In this document: in pieces, positions 8,054 through 16,551 of the stretch
Numbering within the stretch: the first letter of the stretch is position 1
Layout: each line of letters begins with the position of its first letter
NCBI GenBank assembly: GCA_004379135.1
Contig: NBNI01000007.1
Location: 607,501 to 671,500, forward strand
Direction of reading: 5' to 3'
Length of the DNA stretch: 64,000 bases
Source: Acidimicrobiales bacterium mtb01
GTDB lineage: Bacteria > Actinomycetota > Acidimicrobiia > Acidimicrobiales > Ilumatobacteraceae
Program-made: the position numbers and the translations under genes
The notes under the pieces: model-generated
The model's database searches: none
Told to the model about the DNA's origin: nothing
The model's input: only the letters and a program-made list of their open reading frames with translations

Positions 8054-8719
8054 GTGCACTTGGCCTGCATCATGGACGGAAACGGACGGTGGGCGACCCG
8101 GCGCCATCTGCCGCGAACCGCCGGTCACACCGCCGGCGAGGAGAATCTGGCCGAAGTCGTTCGCCAATGCGTGCGGCGCGACGTGGACTGGCTCACCGTC
8201 TTCGGGTTCTCCACCGAGAACTGGGTCCGCCCGCGACGCGAGGTGCGCCACATCCTTGGTTTGCACGAGAAGCTGTTCGGCCGGGTGGCCGAACTGAACG
8301 ATTTGAACGTTCGCATCACCTGGATCGGCCGTCCCTTCGACGACCCGTCGTCGCGCACACCGCGGTACGTGCAGCGAGCCATTCACAAAGCGATCGCCGA
8401 CACGAGCGCGAACACCGGCATGACCCTGACGGTCGCGTTCGACTACGGCAGCCGGGCCGAGATCGTCGACGCGGCCCGCCACGCCAAGTCTCGCGGCGGC
8501 TCGGTGTCCGCCGACGATCTGTCGCGCGCCATGTACTTGCCCGACATGCCGCCGGTCGACGTCGTCGTCCGCACGTCCGGGGAGCGTCGGGTCTCCAACT
8601 TCTTGTTGTGGCAGGCGGCCGGAGCACCCATCTTCTTCACCGACAAGACGTGGCCCGATTTCTCGGCCGACGACATCGACGCCGCTCTCGCTCTGGCACG
8701 TTCCCGTCAGGGTTCGTGA
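8054..8719 (+). CDS. uppS: (Un)decaprenyl diphosphate synthase, catalytic cis-prenyltransferase
   Basis: Adds isoprene units in cis to farnesyl diphosphate to make the lipid carrier for peptidoglycan. With the GTG start at 8054 the product is 221 residues. The catalytic loop I-M-D-G-N-G-R-W-A is intact, as are F-G-F-S-T-E-N-W and R-T-S-G-E-R-R-V-S-N-F-L-L-W-Q. The C-terminus is unusual: the family's R-E-R-R-F-G-G ending is missing and the protein stops at A-R-S-R-Q-G-S (an R-Q-G triplet is present but displaced). The adjacent divergent gene keeps that R-R-F-G-G tail, suggesting the two proteins may work as one enzyme. The downstream helicase gene starts 3 bases after the stop. Confidence 0.93.
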   Translation: MHLACIMDGNGRWATRRHLPRTAGHTAGEENLAEVVRQCVRRDVDWLTVFGFSTENWVRPRREVRHILGLHEKLFGRVAELNDLNVRITWIGRPFDDPSSRTPRYVQRAIHKAIADTSANTGMTLTVAFDYGSRAEIVDAARHAKSRGGSVSADDLSRAMYLPDMPPVDVVVRTSGERRVSNFLLWQAAGAPIFFTDKTWPDFSADDIDAALALARSRQGS

Positions 8720-8722
8720 ACC

Positions 8723-10621
8723 GTGCCCCGCGACAGGTCCCTGTCCATTCGCGACGCACTCGACGTCGCCACCGCCGCACTTTCGGACGCCGAGGATCGC
8801 CCCGGTCAACGCGCGATGGCCGAACACGTTGCGCACGCGCTCGACACCGGTCGCCACGTGGTCGTCCAGGCCGGTACTGGCACCGGGAAGACGCTCGGGT
8901 ACCTCGTTCCCATCGTGCTGTCGGGCCGCCGAGCCGTCGTCACCACGGCGACGAAGGCGCTGCAGGATCAGATCGCGCGCAAGGATCTTCCCCTCCTGCG
9001 CGACACCGTGGCCCGCGAACTGAAACGCGATCTGTCGTGGGCCGTCGTGAAAGGCCGCCAGAACTACCTGTGCCGCCAGAGACTGGCCGAAGCGAGTGGC
9101 GGGACCCCCACGTTGTCCGACGACATGCGACCGATACCCGCCAAGCGTCTCATCGAGTTGTCGAAGTGGGCCGACGAGAGTGTCACCGGCGACTTGTCCG
9201 AGTTCCCGAGTCGCCTCGACGCTGCCACCACGTCGGCCATCACCGTGTCGAGCGAGGAATGTCCGGGAGCTCGTCGTTGCCCAGCCGGCGGCGAGTGCTT
9301 CGCCGAGATCGCTCGCGATCGAGCCGCCGAGGCCGACATCGTCGTGGTGAACACCCATCTCTACGGACTCGACGTCGCATCGGCCGGTGCGGTTCTTCCC
9401 GAGCACGACGTCGTAGTGATCGACGAGGTCCACGGACTCGAGGACATCATGAGCGACAGCGTGGCCCTGTCGTTCTCGAGTGGCCGCCTGCGTTGGCTCG
9501 CGGGAGTGGCCGGACGAGTACTCGCGCAACCGGATCTCATCGATCGCATCACTCGCCAAGGGCCATTGCTCGACGAGATCCTCACGCCCAGAATCGGAAG
9601 TCGCCTCGCCTCGCCGCTCCCCTCCGATCTCACGGCGGTTCTCGCAGCCGCGCGTCTGGCGGTCAACGATCTGCTCGACGCGCTACGTGGCGTGAACACC
9701 TCCGACCTCGACGCCGACCAGCGCCGTCTGCGCGCCCAACAGGCGGCGACTCGATTGGCCGAGAATCTCGACCAGGCCCTGCGCATCGACGACACCTTCG
9801 TCCCGTACGTGTCGGGAACGATCGCCAGTCCCACCTTGGAGATCGCTCCGCTCGACGTGGCGCCGGTTCTCGCCGATGGAATCTGGTCGGGCCGCACGGC
9901 CATCCTGACGAGTGCGACAGTACCCGCGAACCTCCCCGGTCGGGTCGGACTGACGGAGGGGCAATACGACGCGTTCGACGTGGGGAGCCCCTTCGATTAC
10001 GAGAGCAACGCGTTGCTCTACTGTCCCTCGAAGTTCCCCGGGCCCAACACTCCCGAGTTCTCCCGTGCGATGCACGACGAGTTGTATCGCCTCATCGTGG
10101 CCGCCGGCGGACGGACCCTCGCGCTCTTCACGAGTTTCCGCGCGCTCGATCAAGCCGTGGAGAAGTTGCGGCCGATTCTCGACTTTTCTGTCCTCTCGCA
10201 ACGCGACGATGCCAACAAGAGTCGCCTGATCGACGAATTCAGCGCCGACGAATCGTCGTGCCTCTTCGCCACGGCCGGCTTCTTCCAAGGCGTCGACATC
10301 CCCGGCCGAACGCTCTCGTTGGTGACGCTCGATCGAATCCCGTTCCCCCGACCCGACGAACCCCTCCTGTCAGCGCGACGCGAACTGCTCGGAGACCGGG
10401 CCTTCCGTGAAATCGATCTGCCGCGCGCCGCGACGTCGCTCGCCCAAGCGTCGGGACGCCTCATTCGCTCGGCGTCCGATCGCGGCGTCGTGACGGTGTT
10501 CGATCCGCGTCTCGCGACGGCTCAGTACCGGAAACAATTGTTGGCCGCCATGCCGCCGATGAGGCGCACGGTGAACAGCGACGAAACCTGCCGATTCCTC
10601 GAATCGATCACACGGGCATGA
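8723..10621 (+). CDS. dinG: DinG/XPD-family Fe-S ATP-dependent DNA helicase
   Basis: Superfamily 2 helicase of 632 residues, probably acting on R-loops or damaged DNA. Walker A is Q-A-G-T-G-T-G-K-T near residue 50; the DEAH-type box is I-D-E-V-H-G-L near residue 235. Between them C of N-Y-L-C-R-Q-R and the cluster E-E-C-P-G-A-R-R-C-P-A-G-G-E-C supply four Cys for the Fe-S cluster typical of XPD/DinG. Helicase motif VI is A-S-G-R-L-I-R-S near residue 580. The GTG start lies 3 bases after uppS. The 3' end overlaps the convergent response-regulator gene by 14 bases. Confidence 0.9.
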   Translation: MPRDRSLSIRDALDVATAALSDAEDRPGQRAMAEHVAHALDTGRHVVVQAGTGTGKTLGYLVPIVLSGRRAVVTTATKALQDQIARKDLPLLRDTVARELKRDLSWAVVKGRQNYLCRQRLAEASGGTPTLSDDMRPIPAKRLIELSKWADESVTGDLSEFPSRLDAATTSAITVSSEECPGARRCPAGGECFAEIARDRAAEADIVVVNTHLYGLDVASAGAVLPEHDVVVIDEVHGLEDIMSDSVALSFSSGRLRWLAGVAGRVLAQPDLIDRITRQGPLLDEILTPRIGSRLASPLPSDLTAVLAAARLAVNDLLDALRGVNTSDLDADQRRLRAQQAATRLAENLDQALRIDDTFVPYVSGTIASPTLEIAPLDVAPVLADGIWSGRTAILTSATVPANLPGRVGLTEGQYDAFDVGSPFDYESNALLYCPSKFPGPNTPEFSRAMHDELYRLIVAAGGRTLALFTSFRALDQAVEKLRPILDFSVLSQRDDANKSRLIDEFSADESSCLFATAGFFQGVDIPGRTLSLVTLDRIPFPRPDEPLLSARRELLGDRAFREIDLPRAATSLAQASGRLIRSASDRGVVTVFDPRLATAQYRKQLLAAMPPMRRTVNSDETCRFLESITRA

Positions 10622-11297
10622 GGCGGTAGCCGATTCCGCGCACCGTGACGATCAGCCGGGGATCGTCGGCCTGATCCTCGATCTTCACGCGCAGACGACG
10701 AACGTGGGCATCGACGAGACGACTGTCGCCGAGGTAGTCGTAGCCCCACACGCGTTCGAGAAGTTGGTCGCGCGACAACACGATGTTCGGATGGTCGGCG
10801 AACTCGCACAGCAGGTTGAACTCGGTCTTCGTCAGCGACAGTTCGCGGCCGGCCTTGAGCACGATTCCCTGCTCTCGGCGCAGTTCGACGTCTCCGAACG
10901 TCAGGCTCGACGAGTCGACGGTCGGGTCGCCCTGGAGTTGCACCCGACGAAGATGCGCGCGTATCCGTGCCGCCAACTCCTTGGGCACCACCGGCTTGGT
11001 CACGTAATCGTCCGCCCCGGCCTCGAGTCCGGCCACCATGTCGTTGGTGTCGGTCTGGGCCGTGACCATCACGATCGGAACGATCGACATCGCCCGCAAC
11101 GCGCGACACACGTCGAAGCCCGACATGTCGGGAAGACGCAGGTCGAGCAGGACCAGATCGGGTTCGTCGGCGTGGAAGGCAGCCAGTCCTGTTCGACCAT
11201 CCGCCGCCTCGCGGACCTGGTATCCCTCGTCCTCCAGGGCCAGACGCAGCGCCAACCGGATCTGGTCGTCGTCCTCGATGAACAAGAGCGAGTTCAC
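10608..11297 (-). CDS. MtrA-like OmpR-family response regulator
   Basis: DNA-binding two-component regulator of 229 residues. The receiver domain has acidic E-D-D-D at residues 8-11, phospho-acceptor Asp52 in L-L-D-L-R-L-P and the Lys in T-K-P near residue 101. A winged-helix C-terminal domain follows (L-S-L-T-K-T-E-F-N-L-L, V-W-G-Y-D-Y, R-L-V-D-A-H-V-R-R-L-R, V-R-G-I-G-Y), closest by eye to mycobacterial MtrA. GTG start at 11297, with CAGAAT six bases before it. The kinase gene lies on the other strand, 267 bases away, and is the likely partner. Confidence 0.9.
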   Translation of the reverse strand: MNSLLFIEDDDQIRLALRLALEDEGYQVREAADGRTGLAAFHADEPDLVLLDLRLPDMSGFDVCRALRAMSIVPIVMVTAQTDTNDMVAGLEAGADDYVTKPVVPKELAARIRAHLRRVQLQGDPTVDSSSLTFGDVELRREQGIVLKAGRELSLTKTEFNLLCEFADHPNIVLSRDQLLERVWGYDYLGDSRLVDAHVRRLRVKIEDQADDPRLIVTVRGIGYRLMPV

Positions 11298-11387
11298 GGA
11301 TCGATTCTGCCCGGTCGAGAGAGGCGGCCGAATTCGTTACACAAAACGCACAATTCGCGCACGATCCCTTCACAGAGCGTCGGGAGA

Positions 11388-11511
11388 CTGACCACCGTTC
11401 ACGTCGGATCGACGGGGGCCGTCCTCCCCCTGGCCCTCGCCGATCCGGCGGAACCGGATATCTCCTTGGTCCGCCGCCCGACTCGCCGGAATTCCCCGAG
11501 TCGGGCGGCGT
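11388..11511 (+). ncRNA. Candidate structured small RNA, resembling actinobacterial 6C RNA
   Basis: The 267-base gap between two divergent genes holds three successive hairpins on the plus strand. (1) An outer stem ggatcg/cgatcc encloses ggcc/ggcc with the cytosine-rich loop gtcctccccct. (2) atccgg/ccggat has a five-base loop. (3) A 14-bp stem lies at 11472-11510. C-rich loops between paired stems, and the string gttcacgtcggatc before them, recall the 6C RNA family (Rfam RF01066) of actinobacteria. That match is from memory, not a search. It could instead be a long 5' leader of the kinase mRNA. Confidence 0.45.
11472..11510 (+). terminator. 14-bp perfect stem-loop upstream of the kinase gene
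   Basis: Arms 11472-11485 and 11497-11510 are exactly complementary (cgccgcccgactcg and its reverse complement) around an 11-base loop containing ggaattcc. No T tract follows. Its position, 54 bases before the kinase start, fits termination of a small RNA or attenuation into the kinase gene. Confidence 0.55.
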
Positions 11512-11564
11512 CATGTCCGGGCCCGAACGGGATCCCGGTCGGAACCCCGGGGTATTGGGGCAGG

Positions 11565-12965
11565 ATGTTGACCGTGGCCCGCTCCGTTCGATTGCCGTTG
11601 CGCACCCGCGTGACCCTGCTCTTCGTCCTGGTGGGACTCATCACGTCGCTCTCGTTGTCATTGGTCAGTTTCTTCGTGGCTCGCAGTTATCTCCTCGACC
11701 GGCGCGACGGTGTGGTCGAGCGCCAAGCCGTGACCAACGCCGAGCTCATTCGCTCGCAATTGGCCAATCGACGTTCGGAGGCCTTCGAACTCATCGGCAC
11801 GACGCGCACCGAACAGGGTGGCTTCGCCGTCCTGCACCTCGGTCGCGAAGACCTCTTCTTCTCCCAGGACCTGCGTTTCACCCAAGGTGCTTTCCCGGCC
11901 GAACTTCTGCGCAGCACCATCGACGGGGTCTCGTCGTACCAACGATTCTCGTTGGGGGACGACGCCTTCATCGCCATCGGCATCGCCATGCCGAGCGTGG
12001 ACGCCGCCTACTTCGAAGCCTTCCCGGTGGGCGACGAGCAACGAGCCATCACGGTCATCGGGTCGGCGCTCGTGATCGGAACACTCGTCATCGGCGTCAT
12101 TTCCGGGCTGGTGGGTTGGGCCGTCAGCCGACGCCTCCTGCGACCACTCGTGCGCGTCACCGAGGCCGCCGGCGCCATCGCACAGGGCGGCCTCGACGTG
12201 CGACTCGAACCCGAGGGCGATCCCGATCTCTCCACTCTCGTCACGGCGTTCAACGACATGGCCGACGCGGTACAGAGCCGAATCGAGCGCGAGACGCGTT
12301 TCGCATCCGATGTCTCGCACGAACTCCGAAGTCCGATCACCGCTCTCGCCGCGGCCGTCGAGGTCCTCGACGCGCGGCGCGCCGATCTTCCCGATCGGAC
12401 GCAACAGGCACTCGACGTGGTGTCGAGCCAAGTACGTCGTTTCGATCAGATGGTGCTCGACCTGCTCGAGTTGTCGCGGCTCGACGTGGGTATCACCGAC
12501 CTTCACCGCGAGGACATCGACCTACCCGCATTCGTCGGTCGCATCGCCCAGCGTTACGGCGCCGATGACGTACGCGTCGAAGTCGCCCCCGATTGCCCCG
12601 GTGTCGTGAACGCCGACAAACGCCGGCTCGAGCGCATCGTCGCGAACCTGCTCGACAACGCGCGACTGCACGGGGGCGGAGCGACGCGCGTGACGATCGA
12701 GCGATTCGCCGCCGCATCGGGCCCCGCGCACATCCGATTCGGCGTGGAGGACGCCGGACCCGGAGTGTCCCCAAGCGAACGGGCACGCATCTTCGAGAGA
12801 TTCGCCCGGGGTTCGGCCGGACGCTCACGCGCGGGCGGCACCGGACTCGGGCTGGCATTGGTGGCCGAACACGCGCGATCGCACGGCGGCTTGGCGTGGG
12901 TGGAGGACTCACCCACCGGAGGCGCACGATTCGTGGTTCAACTTCCCGAAGGAGCACGGTCATGA
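11565..12965 (+). CDS. MtrB-like sensor histidine kinase
   Basis: Membrane sensor kinase of 466 residues from ATG 11565. Transmembrane segments lie at about residues 16-38 and 160-187 with an extracytoplasmic loop of roughly 120 residues between. A HAMP linker follows (S-R-R-L-L-R-P-L). The phospho-accepting His is in D-V-S-H-E-L-R-S-P; the N box is N-L-L-D-N-A-R-L-H-G-G-G, the G1 box D-A-G-P-G-V and the G2 box G-T-G-L-G-L-A-L-V. Its stop overlaps the GerMN lipoprotein start by 4 bases (ATGA), the MtrB-LpqB gene order. The presumed cognate regulator is divergent rather than upstream in the same operon. Confidence 0.92.
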   Translation: MLTVARSVRLPLRTRVTLLFVLVGLITSLSLSLVSFFVARSYLLDRRDGVVERQAVTNAELIRSQLANRRSEAFELIGTTRTEQGGFAVLHLGREDLFFSQDLRFTQGAFPAELLRSTIDGVSSYQRFSLGDDAFIAIGIAMPSVDAAYFEAFPVGDEQRAITVIGSALVIGTLVIGVISGLVGWAVSRRLLRPLVRVTEAAGAIAQGGLDVRLEPEGDPDLSTLVTAFNDMADAVQSRIERETRFASDVSHELRSPITALAAAVEVLDARRADLPDRTQQALDVVSSQVRRFDQMVLDLLELSRLDVGITDLHREDIDLPAFVGRIAQRYGADDVRVEVAPDCPGVVNADKRRLERIVANLLDNARLHGGGATRVTIERFAAASGPAHIRFGVEDAGPGVSPSERARIFERFARGSAGRSRAGGTGLGLALVAEHARSHGGLAWVEDSPTGGARFVVQLPEGARS

Positions 12966-13615
12966 GAAGCGTGAAGACCGCCGCATTCGCTCTGTTGATC
13001 GCATCGATCGCGACCAGCGCGATCGCATGCGGTGTTCCCGAGTCGTCATCCAACCGGCCACTCGATCTCGACGCGGTGCCGGAGGTCTTCTCCGCAACCA
13101 CCACGACCACCCCTCCGACGACGACCTCGTCTCCGGTCGCCACGAGCACGACGCCGCCGGAGTCGACTTCGTCCACCGTTCCCGTGGAGGAAGTGACGAT
13201 GTTCTTCGTGGCCGGGAGCCAGGTCGTCCCGATCAGTCGTCTTCTTCTCGGTCCGGCGGCCCCGCCGCAAGTTCTCGCCGCACTCGTCGAGGGTTTGCCG
13301 GAGGGAGATCTGTCGGCCGGTTTGCGATCGGCGATTCCGGTCGGTCTCGCCAGCACGGTGACCGTCGAGCGGGGAAGCGCAACCGTGGATCTTCCCGATG
13401 CCTTCGTCAGCGGCCTGCCCGGTGCCGAGCAGCGTCTGGCCGTGGCTCAGATCGTGCTCACGCTCACTCGCCGGGCCGGCATCGGTCAGGTCGTGTTCAC
13501 GAGCGGTGATCGCCCACTGGCCGTTCCGCGCGGTCGCGGCGATCTCACCCGGCCGGGCGAACTGGTCGCCTGCGACGACTACTCGAACCTGCTGCCCACT
13601 GGCTTCTCGTGCTGA
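12962..13615 (+). CDS. GerMN-domain lipoprotein, short LpqB-like
   Basis: Predicted lipoprotein of 217 residues. Signal peptide with lipobox-like S-A-I-A-C near residue 20, then a Thr/Ser/Pro-rich linker (residues 40-75), then one GerMN domain: V-T-M-F-F-V-A-G-S-Q-V-V-P, V-L-A-A-L-V-E-G, V-T-V-E-R-G-S-A-T-V-D-L and a late Q-V-V-F-T. In mycobacteria LpqB binds the MtrB sensor domain. This protein lacks the long beta-propeller of LpqB and ends soon after GerMN. It overlaps the kinase gene by 4 bases, so a role in modulating that kinase is a reasonable inference. Confidence 0.82.
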   Translation: MRSVKTAAFALLIASIATSAIACGVPESSSNRPLDLDAVPEVFSATTTTTPPTTTSSPVATSTTPPESTSSTVPVEEVTMFFVAGSQVVPISRLLLGPAAPPQVLAALVEGLPEGDLSAGLRSAIPVGLASTVTVERGSATVDLPDAFVSGLPGAEQRLAVAQIVLTLTRRAGIGQVVFTSGDRPLAVPRGRGDLTRPGELVACDDYSNLLPTGFSC

Positions 13616-13616
13616 C

Positions 13617-14486
13617 TCAGTAGCCGAGTTGCTGCACCCGTTCGGGACGACGCTGCCAATCCTTGTCGACCTTCACCTTGAGTTCGAGGACGATGCCGGG
13701 CGGCAGTTGGCGACGAACTCGTTCGCGCACCTTCTTCAAGACGGCGCCGCCCTTGCCGATGACCATGCCCTTCTGACTCTCGCGTTCGACGAGGATTTCG
13801 CACCGCACCCTTGGCCACTCCCATTCGGTGACGCGAGTCGCGATGGAGTACGGAATCTCGTCGCGCATCTCGGCCAGCAATTGCTCGCGCACGAGTTCGG
13901 CGACCCAATCGGGGTCGGTCAGATCGCTGATGACGTCCTCGGGGTAGTAGAGAGGGCCCTCGGGAAGTTTCGTCGCGATGTGTTCGACGAGTGCGGCGAC
14001 ACCTTCACCGGTGCGAGCGGATACCGGGAAGTAGGCCTCGGCGTCGAGGAGTCCGGCTCGGGCCAACTGCTCTCCCACCGCGTCGCGGCTGGCCGCATCG
14101 CACTTGTTGACCACCACGATGGTCTTCGACAAGTCGAGTCGCGACGCGACCCACTGATCGCCGGTTCCGAACGGCGCCGTGGCATCCACGAGAAGACAGG
14201 CGACGTCGACGTCGGCGAGGCTTTCGATCGCGGCGGCGTTGACACGCTCTCCCAGAGCGGTCACCGGCTTGTGGAGTCCTGGCGTGTCGACGAACACGAT
14301 CTGCAGACCCGGACGCGTGAGCACACCACGGACCTGACGACGTGTGGTCTGGGGCTTGTCGGACACGATCGAGACCTTGCGGCCGCAGATCGCGTTCACC
14401 AGCGTGGATTTGCCGACGTTCGGACGACCCACCAGGGTCACGAAACCCGAGTGGACGACCTGGTGATCTGATGACTGATCGGACAT
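13617..14486 (-). CDS. era: GTPase Era
   Basis: Ribosome-assembly GTPase that binds 16S rRNA. 289 residues from ATG 14486 (a GTG at 14498 would add four residues). G1 is G-R-P-N-V-G-K-S-T; G3 is V-D-T-P-G-L-H-K-P; G4 is V-N-K-C-D. The C-terminal KH domain carries V-I-G-K-G-G-A-V-L-K-K. TATCGT, ten bases before the ATG, may be its -10 element. The gene stands alone between a signalling block and a membrane protein, away from its usual neighbours ybeY and recO. Confidence 0.95.
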   Translation of the reverse strand: MSDQSSDHQVVHSGFVTLVGRPNVGKSTLVNAICGRKVSIVSDKPQTTRRQVRGVLTRPGLQIVFVDTPGLHKPVTALGERVNAAAIESLADVDVACLLVDATAPFGTGDQWVASRLDLSKTIVVVNKCDAASRDAVGEQLARAGLLDAEAYFPVSARTGEGVAALVEHIATKLPEGPLYYPEDVISDLTDPDWVAELVREQLLAEMRDEIPYSIATRVTEWEWPRVRCEILVERESQKGMVIGKGGAVLKKVRERVRRQLPPGIVLELKVKVDKDWQRRPERVQQLGY

Positions 14487-14596
14487 CTCTTCGAACACGA
14501 TACGAGTTCGTCGACTGATATCGCGTCGGACGGCGAGCCGACACCGGAATGCCGTCTGGCATCCATCCGGGCATCCATCTGTGCGAACCTGTGTCC

Positions 14597-15025
14597 ATGT
14601 CCTCGCTCGACCCCCGCAATTGGTTCGACCGTCTCCAACCGCAGACGCTTCAGATCGCGACGCTGCTGCTGTATCTCAACGGCTTCTTCGCTCTCATCGG
14701 CCTCGTCGACGAATCCGACTGGATCGGCTTCGCTCGGGTCACCAAGGGCGGTCTCGGCCTCACTGTCGGATTGGCTGTCGTGGCGGCCCACGTCCTGGGT
14801 GGCTTCCTCATGGCCAACGATCGCCGACTGGGTTATTGGTTCGGGCTGGTGGCGGCTTTCTCTCCCTTCCTCCTGCGTTTCTGGGTCCTGGCCGACTTCG
14901 AGGGGATCGGGCTCTGGGACCGGATCTCGGGCAACAACACCTTGTCGCTGATCTTCGAGGTTGCGCTCTGTGCGCTCCTCCTGCACCCCCACAGCCGCGA
15001 GCACCAGCGGGTCTGGTACCGCTGA
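14597..15025 (+). CDS. Small integral membrane protein, unknown
   Basis: 142 residues from ATG 14597. Four hydrophobic stretches are visible, approximately residues 21-36, 52-74, 80-101 and 112-126, with Asp/Arg-rich loops (N-D-R-R-L-G-Y-W). I do not recognise the family. The C-terminus is hydrophilic and histidine-rich (H-P-H-S-R-E-H-Q-R). The MaoC gene follows 14 bases later but has its own -10-like box, so the link may be loose. Confidence 0.6.
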   Translation: MSSLDPRNWFDRLQPQTLQIATLLLYLNGFFALIGLVDESDWIGFARVTKGGLGLTVGLAVVAAHVLGGFLMANDRRLGYWFGLVAAFSPFLLRFWVLADFEGIGLWDRISGNNTLSLIFEVALCALLLHPHSREHQRVWYR

Positions 15026-15039
15026 CTACGATCGCCGCC

Positions 15040-15501
15040 ATGGCACCGCGCATCATCAACGGAACCGACGAACTCAAGTCGCTCGTCGGACAGCACCTCG
15101 GTTACAGCGACTGGTTGGAAGTCACCCAGGAGCGCGTCAACCAGTTCGCCGACGCGACCGGCGACCATCAGTGGATCCACGTCGACCCCGATCGCGCCAA
15201 GAAGGAGAGCCCGTTCGGCGGACCGATCGCCCACGGCTACCTCACGTTGTCGCTCGGACCCGTCCTCATGCCCCAGGTGGTCCTGACCACCGGCTACAAG
15301 ATGGGCGTCAACTACGGCTGCAACAAGGTGCGCTTCATGTCACCGGTTCCAGTCGGTGCCAAACTCCGACTCGGAGTGACTCTGATCGGCGTCGAGGACA
15401 TCGCAGGCGGAATCCAGTCCACCTATGCCTTCTCGTTCGAGTGCGAGGGTGCCGCCAAGCCGAGTTGCGTGGCCGAGGTGATCTTCCGCTCGTACGTCTG
15501 A
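15040..15501 (+). CDS. MaoC-like (R)-specific enoyl-CoA hydratase
   Basis: Hot-dog-fold hydratase of 153 residues, NodN/MaoC type. The catalytic motif is G-D-H-Q-W-I-H-V-D-P near residue 43, with the Asp and His dyad, followed by G-G-P-I-A-H-G-Y-L-T-L-S-L. It likely hydrates enoyl-CoA or a related thioester in fatty acid or sterol side-chain turnover. TACGAT (15027-15032) lies seven bases before the ATG at 15040. Neighbouring acyl-CoA ligase and dehydrogenase genes support a lipid catabolic context. Confidence 0.88.
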   Translation: MAPRIINGTDELKSLVGQHLGYSDWLEVTQERVNQFADATGDHQWIHVDPDRAKKESPFGGPIAHGYLTLSLGPVLMPQVVLTTGYKMGVNYGCNKVRFMSPVPVGAKLRLGVTLIGVEDIAGGIQSTYAFSFECEGAAKPSCVAEVIFRSYV

Positions 15502-15502
15502 G

Positions 15503-16489
15503 TCAGCGGAAGTTCGGAATCACGTCGGTCGCGAACAACTCCATCGACTCGGTGTCGGGGTAGTCGGCGCACCACGGGATGAACCCCTGGCAGCCGAGCG
15601 AACGATACGCCTCGATCTTCTCGCACACCTGCTCGGGAGTTCCGACCAGGTTGCCGGCGCGCCACGCGTCCAACGGCTCGCCCCACAGACTTCGCGTGCG
15701 ATCGATCTGCGATTCGTCGCGACGAATGAACAACTCCGGTGACCAGGTCATGCGGATCGTGTCGACGTCGCGACCGACGTCCGCGCAATGACGCCTCAGC
15801 GTGTCGCGCTTGCGGGCCCACTCCTCCGGGTTGCCTCCGAAGTTCGAGCAATCGCCATGCTGCGCAACCACCCGCAATGTCAACTGCTCCCCTCCACCTC
15901 CGATGAGGATCGGCGGGTGCGGGTCCTGCAGCGGCTTGGGGTCGCAATTGGCGCGGCTGAGTTCGTAGTACTTGCCCTTGTACGTGGTCTCGGCTTGGGT
16001 CCACATCGACCGAACGATCTCCACGCTCTCGCGCAGCATGCCGATGCGATCCTTCGGCTTGGGGAACTCGTATCCGTAGGCGCGGTACTCGTTCTCGTAC
16101 CAACCGGCGCCGATCCCCCATTCCAACCGACCGCCCGAGATCACGTCGACCGTCGAGGTGATCTTGGCCAGCAGTCCGGGATTGCGGTAGCTGTTGCAGC
16201 CGACCATCTGGCCGAGGCGGATCGTCGACGTCAATTGGCTGATGGCCGCCATGGCCGTCCAGCACTCGAACACCGCCTCGTGCGACGGACGCGGGACGTT
16301 GTGGAAGTGGTCGTACACCCAGATCGAGTCGAACCCGAGGCGCTCGGCCATCTGAGCGACTTCGACCGCCTTGTTCCACTTCGCGGTGGCGCCCTCGATC
16401 GACGACAACTCCATCTTCCAGCCTTGCGGCATGAAGACGCCGAACACGATGTCGCTGGACGGATGGCCGGTCACGGGTCGGTGGGTCAT
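15503..16489 (-). CDS. Luciferase-like (LLM) F420-dependent oxidoreductase
   Basis: 328 residues, bacterial-luciferase TIM barrel. Typical segments are F-G-V-F-M-P-Q-G-W at the N-terminus, A-E-R-L-G-F-D-S-I-W-V-Y-D-H-F, I-R-L-G-Q-M-V, N-P-G-L-L-A-K and G-R-L-E-W-G-I-G-A-G-W-Y. Such proteins use F420H2 or FMNH2; F420 is the likelier cofactor in actinobacteria, but the substrate is unknown. TAGCGT (16496-16501) six bases before the ATG fits a leaderless transcript. Its stop lies one base from the end of the MaoC gene (convergent). Confidence 0.88.
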   Translation of the reverse strand: MTHRPVTGHPSSDIVFGVFMPQGWKMELSSIEGATAKWNKAVEVAQMAERLGFDSIWVYDHFHNVPRPSHEAVFECWTAMAAISQLTSTIRLGQMVGCNSYRNPGLLAKITSTVDVISGGRLEWGIGAGWYENEYRAYGYEFPKPKDRIGMLRESVEIVRSMWTQAETTYKGKYYELSRANCDPKPLQDPHPPILIGGGGEQLTLRVVAQHGDCSNFGGNPEEWARKRDTLRRHCADVGRDVDTIRMTWSPELFIRRDESQIDRTRSLWGEPLDAWRAGNLVGTPEQVCEKIEAYRSLGCQGFIPWCADYPDTESMELFATDVIPNFR

Positions 16490-16551
16490 GGCGGCACGCT
16501 AACCCCGTACTGGTCTTGGCCTCGTCCTGGACGAAGGCTTAGGGTCGTCGC

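Noticed and set aside
7681-10410. 909-codon open frame on the plus strand through uppS and dinG
   Set aside because: Arg/Pro/Ser-dominated translation in a shifted frame relative to two well-supported genes.
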